Shown here in pieces: positions 45,398 to 55,249 of a DNA stretch of 64,000 nt; the stretch's first letter is position 1; each line of letters begins with the position of its first letter. Below the pieces are notes generated by a model. That model saw nothing but the letters and a program-made list of their open reading frames with translations. It had not been told where the DNA came from and searched no databases. The stretch spans positions 4,170,401 to 4,234,400 of the forward strand of contig OY755175.1 in assembly GCA_963576735.1 (NCBI GenBank), written 5' to 3'. The translations under genes were made by a program, and so were the position numbers. The DNA comes from Bedellia somnulentella. Lineage: Eukaryota > Arthropoda > Insecta > Lepidoptera > Bedelliidae.

Positions 45398-46886
45398 TCC
45401 ATACTAATATTATAAATGGGAAAGTGAGTTTGTTTGTTTGTTTGTTCCGCTTTCACGCCGTAAATACTGAACCGATTGCTTTGAAATTTTTCAGACGTGT
45501 AGTTAAAAGTCTAAATTAAATAATAGGGTACTTTTTATCCCGGAGAAAATATGTTCCCACGGGAAATCAAAAATATTGTTTGCTTACTAAATGCATTGGA
45601 GATGGCGCTGTGTATCGTTTAAAACAACGTAAAATATTGTAAACTAATATAAAAATCAAAATTTAGAAGCTTAATGGTACGGTAATGCATCCCCGAAAAT
45701 AAGGAACTCCCGAGCCATGATGTACTATTTTTTTATCGTATACATTTTTTTTTACATCTACTTATATTGCAAACGAATATTAACATGTAAATATAGAAAC
45801 TAAATGAAACGACGACGATTCCTTGAAACTAAGGAATCCGCAAGAGTTCTCATAGGAACATCAAAAAACCTTAACTCATATATGGCTCAAAATATTGCAG
45901 CGATTATTTTTATCATCGATGGAATTCACATCAGACACTTTGTTAATGTTCATTTTGGAAAGATGAAGGGGTTTCATCAATTTAAATGACAAATTTGTTT
46001 ATCAATAGTAAGACTAATGTGAAATAAAGCGTAATAAAAATTTGACACCGCCCCGGTAACGTCTCCGTGGCGTAGCGGTATAACTAACTACTATGAATAT
46101 TTAATTAGAACTATTATGAATCAATCGTCCCGGGTTCGTATCTCAGGTAATTCAAGCTTTTTGTAAAAAAAATTTTTGACAGCTTAAAATAACACTATAT
46201 ATAATAATAACAAGCACTATCCCTTCAATTTAGCGATTATTTTGGAAGGAGATCCACCACTAATCATCCCTATATTGCCGAGCAATCGCTGCAAGCTCTC
46301 CCACTATCACCAACGGTCAGTGTAGGGGGCAGCACCGTGCCGTCGCCGCAGCGCCAAACTACTATCCGTATCTGTACTTACTAGAGATATTCTCATTTCT
46401 GAACATAAAAACTTGGTATATTTGTTTCATGATTCTTATGAACAATTAAAAAGGAATTTTTGGAACTCATCCCCTAACGGGTTGATATAGCAAATGAAAG
46501 TTAATATAGAGTTTTTTTACATTTTATAATAAAACTTGGTGCGATTGAATTTATGAAATCCAACTATCAATCATTCATGAATATATGCTAACAACCATAA
46601 ATTCCATAAAAGGGTGGCCATAGCTTCGGAGATACTAATTCTTCATCCAATTTTGGAAATATATTGATAAAAGATAGGTTAATAAAGGTTGTTAGTGATG
46701 GGTCACAAACTGCATCGCCCAACAATCACTTAAAAAGCCTCAATGTCCTTTATGTCATTTACAACGCCCGCGGGATTATAAATATAAAAAACAGAAGTTG
46801 AGACAGTGTTTCGGTATTTTGGTATTATGTAAACTGGATGCAAAAAATGAAGTCCACGCGGACGAAGTCGCGGGGCAAAAAGCTAG
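45398..46886 (+). mobile_element. H1 Helitron, full unit 2 of the array
   Basis: 1489 bp, practically identical to unit 1 and offset by 2071 bp; the 61-codon frame is at 45804-45989. The 20-bp spacer to the next 5' end is again TATTTATATAACCGCAATAA. Confidence 0.9.
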
Positions 46887-46906
46887 TATTTATATAACCG
46901 CAATAA

Positions 46907-48394
46907 TCCATACTAATATTATAAATGGGAAAGTGAGTTTGTTTGTTTGTTTGTTCCGCTTTCACGCCGTAAATACTGAACCGATTGCTTTGAAATTTTT
47001 CAGACGTGTAGTTAGAAGTCTAAATTAAATAATAGGGTACTTTTTATCCCGGAAAAAATATGTTCCCATGGGAAATCAAAAACATTGTTTGCTTACTAAA
47101 TGCATTGGAGATGGCGCTGTGTATCGTTTAAAACAACGTAAAATACTGTAAACTTATATAATAATCAAAATTTAGAAGCTTAATGGTACGGTAATGGATC
47201 CCCAAAAATAAGGAACTCCCGAGGGATGATGTACTATTTTTTCATCGTATACATTTTTTTTACATCTACTTATATTGCAAACGAATATTAACATGTAAAT
47301 TTAGAAGCTAAATGAAACGACGACGATTCCTTGAAACTAAGGAATCCGCAAGAGTTCTCATAGGAACATCAAAAAACCTTAACTCATATATGGCTCAAAA
47401 TATTGCAGCGATTATTTTTATCATCGATGGAATTCACATCAGACACTTTGTTAATGTTCATTTTGGAAAGATGAAGGGGTTTCATCAATTTAAATGACAA
47501 ATTTGTTTATCAATAGTAAGACTAATGTGAAATAAAGCGTAATAAAAATTTGACACCGCCCCGGTAACGTCTCCGTGGCGTAGCGGTATAACTAACTACT
47601 ATGAATATTTAATTAGAACTATTATGAATCAATCGTCCCGGGTTCGTATCTCAGGTAATTCAAGCTTTTTGTAAAAAAAATTTTTGACAGCTTAAAATAA
47701 CACTATATATAATAATAACAAGCACTATCCCTTCAATTTAGCGATTATTTTGGAAGGAGATCCACCACTAATCATCCCTATATTGCCGAGCAATCGCTGC
47801 AAGCTCTCCCACTATCACCAACGGTCAGTGTAGGGGGCAGCACCGTGCCGTCGCCGCAGCGCCAAACTACTATCCGTATCTGTACTTACTAGAGATATTC
47901 TCATTTCTGAACATAAAAACTTGGTATATTTGTTTCATGATTCTTATGAACAATTAAAAAGGAATTTTTGGAACTCATCCCCTAACGGGTTGATATAGCA
48001 AATGAAAGTTAATATAGAGTTTTTTTACATTTTATAATAAAACTTGGTGCGATTGAATTTATGAAATCCAACTATCAATCATTCATGAATATATGCTAAC
48101 AACCATAAATTCCATAAAAGGGTGGCCATAGCTTCGGAGATACTAATTCTTCATCCAATTTTGGAAATATATTGATAAAAGATAGGTTAATAAAGGTTGT
48201 TAGTGATGGGTCACAAACTGCATCGCCCAACAATCACTTAAAAAGCCTCAATGTCCTTTATGTCATTTACAACGCCCGCGGGATTATAAATATAAAAAAC
48301 AGAAGTTGAGACAGTGTTTCGGTATTTTGGTATTATGTAAACTGGATGCAAAAAATGAAGTCCACGCGGACGAAGTCGCGGGGCAAAAAGCTAG
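46907..48394 (+). mobile_element. H1 Helitron, full unit 3 (array end)
   Basis: 1488 bp, slightly different from units 1 and 2 in its head (CCCATGGGAAATC, ATACTGTAAACTTATA), where it is closer to the solitary copy at 637-2118. It ends CTAG at 48394 directly before TAATAAATA and the right palindrome arm, so its 3' end is the original insertion boundary. Confidence 0.9.
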
Positions 48395-48667
48395 TAATAA
48401 ATATAACCGCAAAATCGTATGATCGGCACTCGGTGGTCAGCTGCCGAACTGTCTACTAACTGCTCGTCAATGACTCGTGTTGAGTCGAAACGCGTCGCAG
48501 GTTGTGGTTGCCTGTGGTTTTCGCTTGCGGGTGTGTGTGTGGTGCATTGTCTGCTTTTCGATTTCTTGTAAGTGGGAGGGCGGGCGGTGCACAGTGCATG
48601 TTGCATGAAGACTGCAGGTATTATTTAGCGGAATTAAGCGAAGAAATTTATTAATATTAGTATTGCT

Positions 48668-49543
48668 GCATATGTAATACGACCTGAATATCTGTGGAAC
48701 ATGTCAAAATTATACTCAAAGTTATTATTACAGTCGAAAGTATAGGCATAGTTATTAGAAATTACATCATGGTATAATAAATTATTAAACATTTCTACTC
48801 TGGAGTTGTATACATAAAACCCTTTCCCTAATTTAAAGGTTGGTAAACCTTTCCCTAATTTAAAGGTGTTGCAACGGTTCCAGAGTCTTTCTAATGTTGC
48901 TTACAATATCATGGTAGTGTTTGGTAGTAAAAAAATCTAATTCATTAATTAAAATGACACAGAAATCCTCATAGGTGTAGTCTTTTAATTTGTTTTCCAG
49001 TCCATTTAGCATTTAAATAATTCCTTCTCCCGGTGTACAATAGTGAATAAATTCAGAACTTTCGCCATAGATGTCTTCTACATAGTTTGGAATGTTATAT
49101 TTATTGGTGTTACTAATAAAGCAAATTTTTTTTTTTGGCTGTAAGTTTCTCTTGTCATATTTTCTTATCTGCATCTTTGGAGATGAGGTATCGGGTATAG
49201 GTTTTGCAATAAAGTTGTTGCTTGTTTGCGGACTTGGGCTAGTTGACTCTAATGGATTTGTAATGGGTAATCGATTATTGGTTTTTACATTTTTTCGCTT
49301 GTTTTTGTTTTTTTGTGGTACAGGTGTTAATGTTATCGACTTATAAATGTTTTTCTTTGCGGTTATCTCTTCATTTTCTTTTTTTAGATCGTGTACTTGT
49401 AGCATTAAAGTTCGAATTTCGTTATGCGCACTTTGTAATTCTAATTTAAGTTTTTCATTCTCGCATTTAAGTCTTTCACATTCTTCACTTTCATTTATAA
49501 GCGATATATTTGGCAAACTGTTGCCTGAGGTGTCAGGTGTACA
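48668..49543 (-). pseudogene. D LINE ORF1 (coiled-coil protein), disrupted
   Basis: From the mariner junction the frame reads TPDTSGNSLPNISLINESEE and a clear coiled coil (CERLKCENEKLKLELQSAHN; VHDLKKENEEI), then a basic Ser/Pro-rich section. A stop occurs at 49013 (GII*), but similar coding sequence continues: NGLENKLKDYTYEDFCVILI, another stop near 48868, then FYVYNSRVEMFNNLLYHDVI to GRITYAA at the palindrome junction. A ~27-bp internal duplication (CCTTTCCCTAATTTAAAGG twice) lies near 48822-48868. ORF1 proteins of this kind bind the LINE RNA (family knowledge). The last ~20 codons lie beyond the insertion at 40501-40563. Confidence 0.75.
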
Positions 49544-49545
49544 TA

Positions 49546-50829
49546 CGAGGGGCATGCCAATAGAAGTTAGATACTCTTTTCTCATTTAATTGACACTGGC
49601 AAGCTATACACCATCTTATAGGCTGGTTTTTTATTGACATATTTGAATATAGAACACACTTCTTTTGTTTATTTTTTAATTGAATGAGCATCATTTTTCC
49701 GAGAATCTGGCGGGAATTCACTTGCAACAATGGAGCTCGGTCGACGTGATTTTCGCGCTATGATTTATTACGACTATAAAAAAGGTATAAAGCCTCAAGA
49801 ATGTTTTGAATTTTTGGCTTCTACTTTTGGTGAGTCTGCTTGTTCCCGAGCAACAGTATTCGATTGGTTTGCTGAATTTAAAAGAGGACGGGGATGTCTC
49901 GAATATGAAGCGAAGACAGGACGGCCGCCAACCGCGGTCACGCAAGAAAACGTTCGTGCAGTCGAGAACTTATTCGCGAAAACCGACGAATTACATATGT
50001 AGAGCTAGAGCGAGAACTAAGAATTGGATCAGCAGCAATGCGAACCACCTTTCTCTCCGTAAACGTTGTTTGAGATGGGTGCTGCACAAACTTACCGATG
50101 AGCAGAAAGACCGTTGGGTGGATTGATGCCTATTCATGATAGATAAATTAAACGGAGGCGAGAAAAAAACGTATATGATGCGTATACTGACTGGTGACGA
50201 AATATGGCTATGTAACTATGATCCCGAATCAAAGCGACAGTCAACTGTATGGTGCTTTGAAGACGAGCCAACTCCAACGAAATGTCGCCGTGCACGAGGC
50301 ACACAGAAACAAATGGTCGCCTCGTTTTTCTGCAAAACGGGTCATATTGCTACTATTGTGCTAGAGAATGAAAGAACGGTGAACTCCGAATGGTATGTGA
50401 CAGTTTGTGCTCCAACAGAAATATCAGCTTGATGTGACAATCGACCGAAGTCAGGAATCCGGCACCTTCTCTGGCACCACGACAATGCGGCGCCGCACAC
50501 GTCTGTGACACAACTCGAAAAATGAGTCAATTCTCCCTCTCCTGCCATATTCCCCTGACCTAGCGCCTTGTAATTTTTACTTGTTCCCAAAAATCAAAGA
50601 AAAACTAAAGGGGAAGAGGTTTGAAAGCAAAGAAGATGCGCTGGTTGCCTATAATTTCGAGATTTCTGAGGTATCTAAAGAAGAGTGGTCACAGGTATTT
50701 TCCAATTGGTTCAGAGGTATGGAAAAGTGTATACGTGCTCAGGGTGAATACTTTGAAAAGATCGATACTTGTAATAAAGAATCAATTTTATAATTTTTGA
50801 GTATCTAGTTTCTTTTGGCATGCCCCTCG
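49546..50829 (+). mobile_element. mariner transposon
   Basis: 1284-bp Tc1/mariner element with TA duplications (49544-49545 and 50830-50831) and ~31-bp terminal inverted repeats starting CGAGGGGCATGCCAA, with three mismatches between the ends. It is inserted in ORF1 of the D LINE. Short untranslated ends flank one broken transposase frame. Confidence 0.93.
49730..50792 (+). pseudogene. mariner transposase, disrupted
   Basis: Starts MELGRRDFRAMIYYDYKKGI with the N-terminal helix-turn-helix (ECFEFLASTFG, SRATVFDWFAEFKRG) and GRPPT linker. The frame breaks near 50000, resumes from about 50136 (LTGDEIWLCNYDPESKRQST, first catalytic Asp), breaks again near 50430, and continues with HHDNAAPHTS (second Asp; about 50470) and SPDLAPCNFYLFPKIKEKLK. 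In active mariners the position after LAP(C/S) is the third catalytic Asp; here it is Asn. A stop also falls after the HDN block. The enzyme is dead. Confidence 0.92.
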
Positions 50830-50998
50830 TAATTACAAGCATGTGAAGATGTATGCATCGTCATAGATGTGTAAGTATTTGCAGGGACAGATAATATCTC
50901 CATACCCCTCTGGAGTATTGGCGTGACCTTATAGAAAGTTAGTTGTATCAAAATACTAACTTCTTATATACTAACATATTATACATGATTTGAATGAT

Positions 50999-51242
50999 GT
51001 GTAGTGTCGGCTTAGAATAGCACTACCCCATTTCTCCGAAGGGTGTACGTAAGAGGCGACTAACGGTATTGGGGCTTTTGAGGGATTTTTGGGCGATGCG
51101 GTTGGAGACCCATCACCCACAACCTTTATATCACTATCTTTTCACCACGCAACTTCCAAAAGTGGCTAAGGAATTTCTAATTTTTTAGCGCTGGCTACCC
51201 CATCTAGGGATTTATAGCCGTGAGTATATGTATGTATGTATA
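50999..51242 (+). repeat. N repeat, complete
   Basis: Full-length plus-strand copy (TGTAGTGTCGGCTTAG to AGCCGTGAGTATATG). Its tail abuts another N in opposite orientation. Confidence 0.88.
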
Positions 51243-51420
51243 TTATACTCATGGCTGTAAATTCCAGAAAGGGGTAGCCAGAGCTTTACATTTAGAAATT
51301 CTTAAGGCACTTGAAGTTGAGTAGCGAAAAATATTGTAAAAAAGATGTTGATAATCGGTCTCCAGCGCCTTTAACAACACTCGCGAGAAGAAATGAGTAA
51401 TGCGTTCTGCCAATGAATGG
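51243..51420 (-). repeat. N repeat, diverged, tail-to-tail with its neighbour
   Basis: Shortened copy (ACTCATGGCTGTAAATTCCA...). The tails of the two inverted N copies meet at 51242. Confidence 0.7.
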
Positions 51421-52140
51421 TTTATGTTAGGGTAGTTAGTTGACTAAATATTTTAAGTCGCTTAAATACCTTAAAGATAAGGAAAACCGATAAATGAAAA
51501 ACCCCCTCAGAAAGTTTACGCTTTGTAGCTTTAGGGAAACCCCCACTAAAGGATCATGGGCATTTTTGTATAGGAGCTGGGCGTTATACCAACAGTAATA
51601 AAATGCATTGTAATTTACTTTATTGCACGTCTTGATAACCCCTACATACTTGTTATCCCCAATATGGACCGGGTATTATTGCAAAAAAAACACAAAGGTT
51701 GGTTAAATAATACTTTGCCGTCAGGCGAAAAAAAATCTTCGGTCATCGTCTTAAGGACTATATTCGTTTGATCGCAAATCTAATACTGACACCTTATTAG
51801 TTCACCTCACTTATGCATTGCTGTTCTCTCGTAGGGGAAAATAACTCTCCACACATGGTGTTAAGACCTATATTTGTTTGCTGCTAAATCACTATTCGTT
51901 TACACAAATACAAAAACATAAATATGAGGTTCGAGACCCGTCAATGAGTTATTTTTAATGTTTATTTTCTAACAGTGAAAATATTAGTAATGTTTTGGTT
52001 GTCAGTCCTAAGCCTAGAAAGTATGGAGGACAATCGAGATATTTATTCTTACTGATACTTCATCATGATAAATAACTATATTTCTGCAAAATTAAATACA
52101 AGTAATACAACATATGGGACTCACTTATTAAACATTATCA
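51420..52140. other. Intergenic stretch without recognised content
   Basis: AT-rich; no gene or repeat family seen. Confidence 0.3.
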
Positions 52141-52149
52141 AAAGCATCA

Positions 52150-52400
52150 TTTTTTTCATTCGCGAACTAGCGAATGTTATAAGAAAGATACGAGAACGCG
52201 AGAACCGCAAGTTATTCATCTTTCCAACTCAATCTCTTCATTTAGTCCAATTCGTTGTGCAGTTCATTTAGTCCAACGGCTCTGAAGGAGCCTAATGAGC
52301 CGCTGAACGAAGTGGACTACTGGACTACATTCGCGAAGTAGTTCTTTTAAGTGAAGGAACTAAATGAACTAAGTTCTTTTCACTGAAGCGTTATGCGCAC
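52150..52400. repeat. Inverted-repeat-rich block
   Basis: CATTCGCGAACTAGCGAATG (52157-52176) is a short hairpin. The phrase TTCATTTAGTCCA occurs at about 52236 and 52264 and is inverted as TGGACTA and GAACTAAATGAAC near 52310-52370. This looks like a decayed foldback element; boundaries are unclear. Confidence 0.45.
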
Positions 52401-52913
52401 GTCTAACTGACGCGCAGTGACGCGTACGCACGCTTTCTTTGTTCGGTACCTGAGTGAGAGACATTAGAAAGGGATGGAATGCAGTAATTCGTTAGGTTAC
52501 CAACAAATAGATTGACATCTTTTGCCTAGTACTGCACGATATTGTCCGTGTTGTCTCTGCGGTGAGCGATTGTTTTGGATTCTATGCGTTTGAACATCAC
52601 TGAATATCTCTGTTCTCCGGTTGTTTGGGTAATCGCCGTCATAGTATAAAATTAAGTTATGATCATTAGCTTTCACATAAAATATATTTTAACGCTGTTG
52701 GTGTTACGCCCATTTTGACCGAGACCCTTTCTCTTTCACAGGGGTTTGTGAAAAGGTTTTATAATGGAAACCGTGGAAACCCTCTCATTTGTTGGGTAAG
52801 CGTTATAAAACCATTTTATTTTATTAAGTTTTCTTTTTCCAAACGATAAGCCTTATAATGGGTAAGCTAACTAAGAGAGTTACCCTCTGAATTTGATTTT
52901 ATTTAAGTTATAT

Positions 52914-52993
52914 ACATACATACATATACTCACGGCTACAAATCCCTTAACGGAGTAGCCAGAGCTTTTGAATGAGAAATTCTTGGCTTATTC
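52914..52993 (-). repeat. N repeat, 5'-truncated, ending at a hairpin element
   Basis: Only the tail ~80 bp of N (ACTCACGGCTACAAATCCC to GAGAAATTCTTGGC). It stops where the double hairpin at 52994 begins. Confidence 0.75.
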
Positions 52994-53115
52994 CACTTTT
53001 CCCCGTTGACAATCCCCGTCAACGGGGAAAAGTGAACTTTTTGTTCACAAATCCCCGTTAACACAAATAGGAGCGTGTAATGGGGATTAGTGAACTAAAA
53101 AGTTCATTAATCCCC
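52994..53115. repeat. Two adjacent strong hairpins
   Basis: Hairpin 1: CACTTTTCCCCGTTGAC (52994-53010) pairs perfectly with 53018-53034 over a 7-base loop. Hairpin 2: GGGGATTAGTGAACT (53082-53096) pairs with 53101-53115 with one mismatch over AAAA. The pieces AATCCCCGT and GTGAAC recur between them, so the two are related. Probably a small foldback element. Confidence 0.8.
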
Positions 53116-53200
53116 GTTACGTTAAAAATAAAATAATCATATAAGAATCAGGTACCTTCTATTTATTATTGGATAAGAACTCACTTATTGATTATTGTTA

Positions 53201-53455
53201 TACATACATACATACATACATATACTCACGGCTATAAATCCCCAGAAGGGGTAGCCAGAGCTAAGGAATTACAAATTCCTCAGCCACTTTTGGAAAGTTG
53301 AGTGGGGAAAAGATAGTAAAATAAAGGTTGTTGGTGATGGGTCTCCAACCGCATCGCCCGAAAATCCCTTAAAAGCCCCAATACCGTTAGTCGCCTCTTA
53401 CGTACACCCACCGGTAGAAACGGGGTAGTGCTATTCTAAGCCGACACTACACGGC
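53201..53455 (-). repeat. N repeat, complete
   Basis: Full-length copy with a six-unit (TATG)n tail; a short direct repeat TGTTATAC is seen near both ends. Confidence 0.87.
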
Positions 53456-53744
53456 CTGTTATACGGATTACACGGATTGTTATAAACAAATTAAATAAAA
53501 TTTAAGCTTGATTACAACACCATTTATACTAAAATCAAAATTTTTACTATTATTTACGTTTCTTCGATAATGATAGAGCTGTTAATAACAAAACGTAAGT
53601 ACAAACTATAAAATAAAATACAGACAGTTACTTTCAAGTAATAACTGATATTACATTTCTTACTGCCTACAATTACAGTTTAATAGAGTTAAATTTACTT
53701 AACACGCCTAACAAAATCACAGTTTGTTACATGTATACGTACAA

Positions 53745-53856
53745 CCAAACCACATCGCCCAAAAATCACTTAAAAAGCCCCTAGACCCTCATTCGCCTCT
53801 TACGATCACCCACGGGTAGAAATGGGGTAGGGTTATTAAGCCGACACTACACGGCA
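53745..53856 (-). repeat. N repeat, 5' half only
   Basis: Keeps the GCCGTGTAGTGTCGGC start to the GGCGATGTGGTT segment; the tail half is absent. Confidence 0.75.
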
Positions 53857-54129
53857 AATTAAGTTAGGTTTCCAATTTTAAGGGTTTTGAAATTTCGCGC
53901 GAAAGTGCTATTCGAAGCTAAAGTGCGACTTAACTACATAATAAAAGCCAAGTTTATACACATATAATAATATAATTTGCCTACTCTAATAGTATAATTT
54001 ATCACATCAAGATTCGTAAAAGATTCACTACATTTAGATGAATAAAGTAATTAAAAATAAGTTATACTAAAACACTGAAATACTATTTTGAGCTCATTGT
54101 TTTCACAAGAATTCTCTAATTTAAAATAT

Positions 54130-54210
54130 TTAATCACTGGAAAATACTATCGTTGGAAGTTGTCTCACGGTGACCGAAGAGGAAGCAGCTGACTCGTTTT
54201 GTGGCGGCAC
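54130..54210 (-). CDS. CNG channel, terminal exon
   Basis: Last exon: 26 codons plus TAA. A good acceptor (TTTTTCCACCAG) in phase 0 matches the preceding exon. It encodes VPPQNESAASSSVTVRQLPT and IVFSSD before the stop. The support is the phase match, the pyrimidine tract and the continuous frame; there is no domain to confirm it. A GTGAGA inside the exon (after SSSVT) could act as an alternative donor. Confidence 0.62.
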   Translation of the reverse strand: MPPQNESAASSSVTVRQLPTIVFSSD

Positions 54211-54344
54211 CTGGTGGAAAAAGCATGAATCAATTCAACCGAATATTTTTTTTAGCTTAATAAAATACAGGTTGAGCATCAAACTTACTTTTGATGCCAA
54301 AGTTTGTGGTTTTAGTCTTTGATTATAATAATGGCTGTGGTTTT

Positions 54345-54545
54345 TGTTGTTAACGTTTTGGTATTGGTAAGGGTACTGGGGCTCTTTAATAGATTTTTGG
54401 GCGATACGGTTGGAAACCCATCACCAACAACCTTTATTTTACCATATTTTCCCCACGTAAATTCAAAAAGTGGCTAAGTAGTTTCTTATTCCTTAGCTCT
54501 GGCTACCGCTTCTAGGGATTTATAACCGTGAGTAGATGTATATTA
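54345..54545 (+). repeat. N repeat, 5'-truncated
   Basis: From about TACTGGGGCTCTTTAATAG to AACCGTGAGTAGATGTAT. It lies in the last CNG intron. Confidence 0.75.
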
Positions 54546-54654
54546 GTATGTCATATGTCATCGTTCCCATCTCACACGTTGAAATTGCCACCAAGTTTTC
54601 CAAATTGTTGAATGCTCAGTAAAAGTGAAAATTATAAAATATTAGCATACAAAC

Positions 54655-55044
54655 ATGGCAACCGTGATAGCCCAGTGGGTAGAACACTCGGTTATCGTGC
54701 AAACGACTAGTGTTCAAATCCTGGGTCGGGCCTACACCAATTTGTCTTTTCTAAAGACATATGTGTGGTTAATTTATCATGGTTATTAACGGTGAGGGAA
54801 AACATCGTGAGGAAACCCACATGGCTGAGTTGTACTTAGTGATGTGACAGTGTATTCGTACAAAATGGCGATAGGCCTGCCCCCTATCACGTGAGTACAC
54901 TGTCCATGCAAAACGTGGGTACTCTGAACACCAGGTGACAAAGTCACGTGATTGTTCAGAAGTATTAGTACCTCTGCCAACCCCTTCGGGGATATTCGGC
55001 GTGAACGTTTATGTTATGTTATTATGTTATGTTATGTTATATTA
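54655..55044 (+). mobile_element. Complete S SINE in the last CNG intron
   Basis: Complete plus-strand copy with a 12-bp target-site repeat TAGCATACAAAC (54643-54654 and 55045-55056). The head has an A box (TAGCCCAGTGGGTAG) and a B box (GTTCAAATCC). The tail is GGGGATATTCGGCGTGAACG followed by (TTATG)n. It lies antisense to the channel gene, about 20 bases from the donor of the exon at 55076-55205. Confidence 0.9.
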
Positions 55045-55075
55045 TAGCATACAAACTCAATAATACAAATTTTAC

Positions 55076-55205
55076 CTGATCTTGATTTTCCGACAGCACA
55101 GAAAGCCGTCTCTGCTGTGTGAGTTTGGACTGAGCGCTCGCAGACCTCTTTCTGATTTCTTGTTTGCTTCCGCTACTAGAGACACTAGCTAGCCTGGATT
55201 GTACT
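55076..55205 (-). CDS. CNG channel, C-terminal tail exon
   Basis: A 130-bp exon, acceptor TTAATTCGCAG, entered in phase 2 and left in phase 0 (CAG|GTAAAA). It encodes a basic, Ser-rich tail: VQSRLASVSSSGSKQEIRKR, then SASAQSKLTQQRRLSVLSEN and QDQ. No domain is recognised; RRLS and RKRS are plausible basophilic-kinase sites (inference). The target-site repeat of an S SINE begins about 20 bases inside the downstream intron. Confidence 0.8.
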
Positions 55206-55249
55206 CTGCGAATTAAAAGGGAAGTAAGCATTTTTTGATGAATCATATA

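Larger units (their letters stand above)
40564..48667. mobile_element. Long-arm palindromic element split by a Helitron array
   Basis: Arms 40564-40828 (265 bp) and 48404-48667 (264 bp) are near-perfect inverted repeats, starting AGCAATACTAATATTAATAA and ending TTTTGCGGTTA. Differences are few (e.g. near 40735 and 40806). Between the arms only nine bases (TAATAAATA, 48395-48403) are not Helitron. The original element was therefore a ~540-bp near-perfect palindrome without coding capacity, a foldback/MITE-type element. It inserted into ORF1 of the D LINE. Confidence 0.85.
37196..50990 (-). mobile_element. D LINE, near full length, interrupted by two other elements
   Basis: From a 3' end near 37196 (polyadenylation-like AATAAA repeats, read as TTTATT on the minus strand) through ORF2 and ORF1. 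Two insertions break it: a palindromic element with Helitron array (40564-48667) in the C-terminal part of ORF1, and a mariner (49546-50829) in the N-terminal part of ORF1. The 5' boundary is uncertain (between 50832 and the N copy at 50999). Target-site repeat not found. Confidence 0.65.

Noticed and set aside
40829..48394. Satellite DNA or CRISPR-like array
   Set aside because: Units have Helitron ends and three complete Helitrons; there are no short spaced repeats with unique spacers.
49533..49730. Minus-strand frame with CIACQCQLNE resembling a zinc-binding motif
   Set aside because: It lies in the untranslated end of the mariner, antisense to the transposase; the cysteines are incidental.
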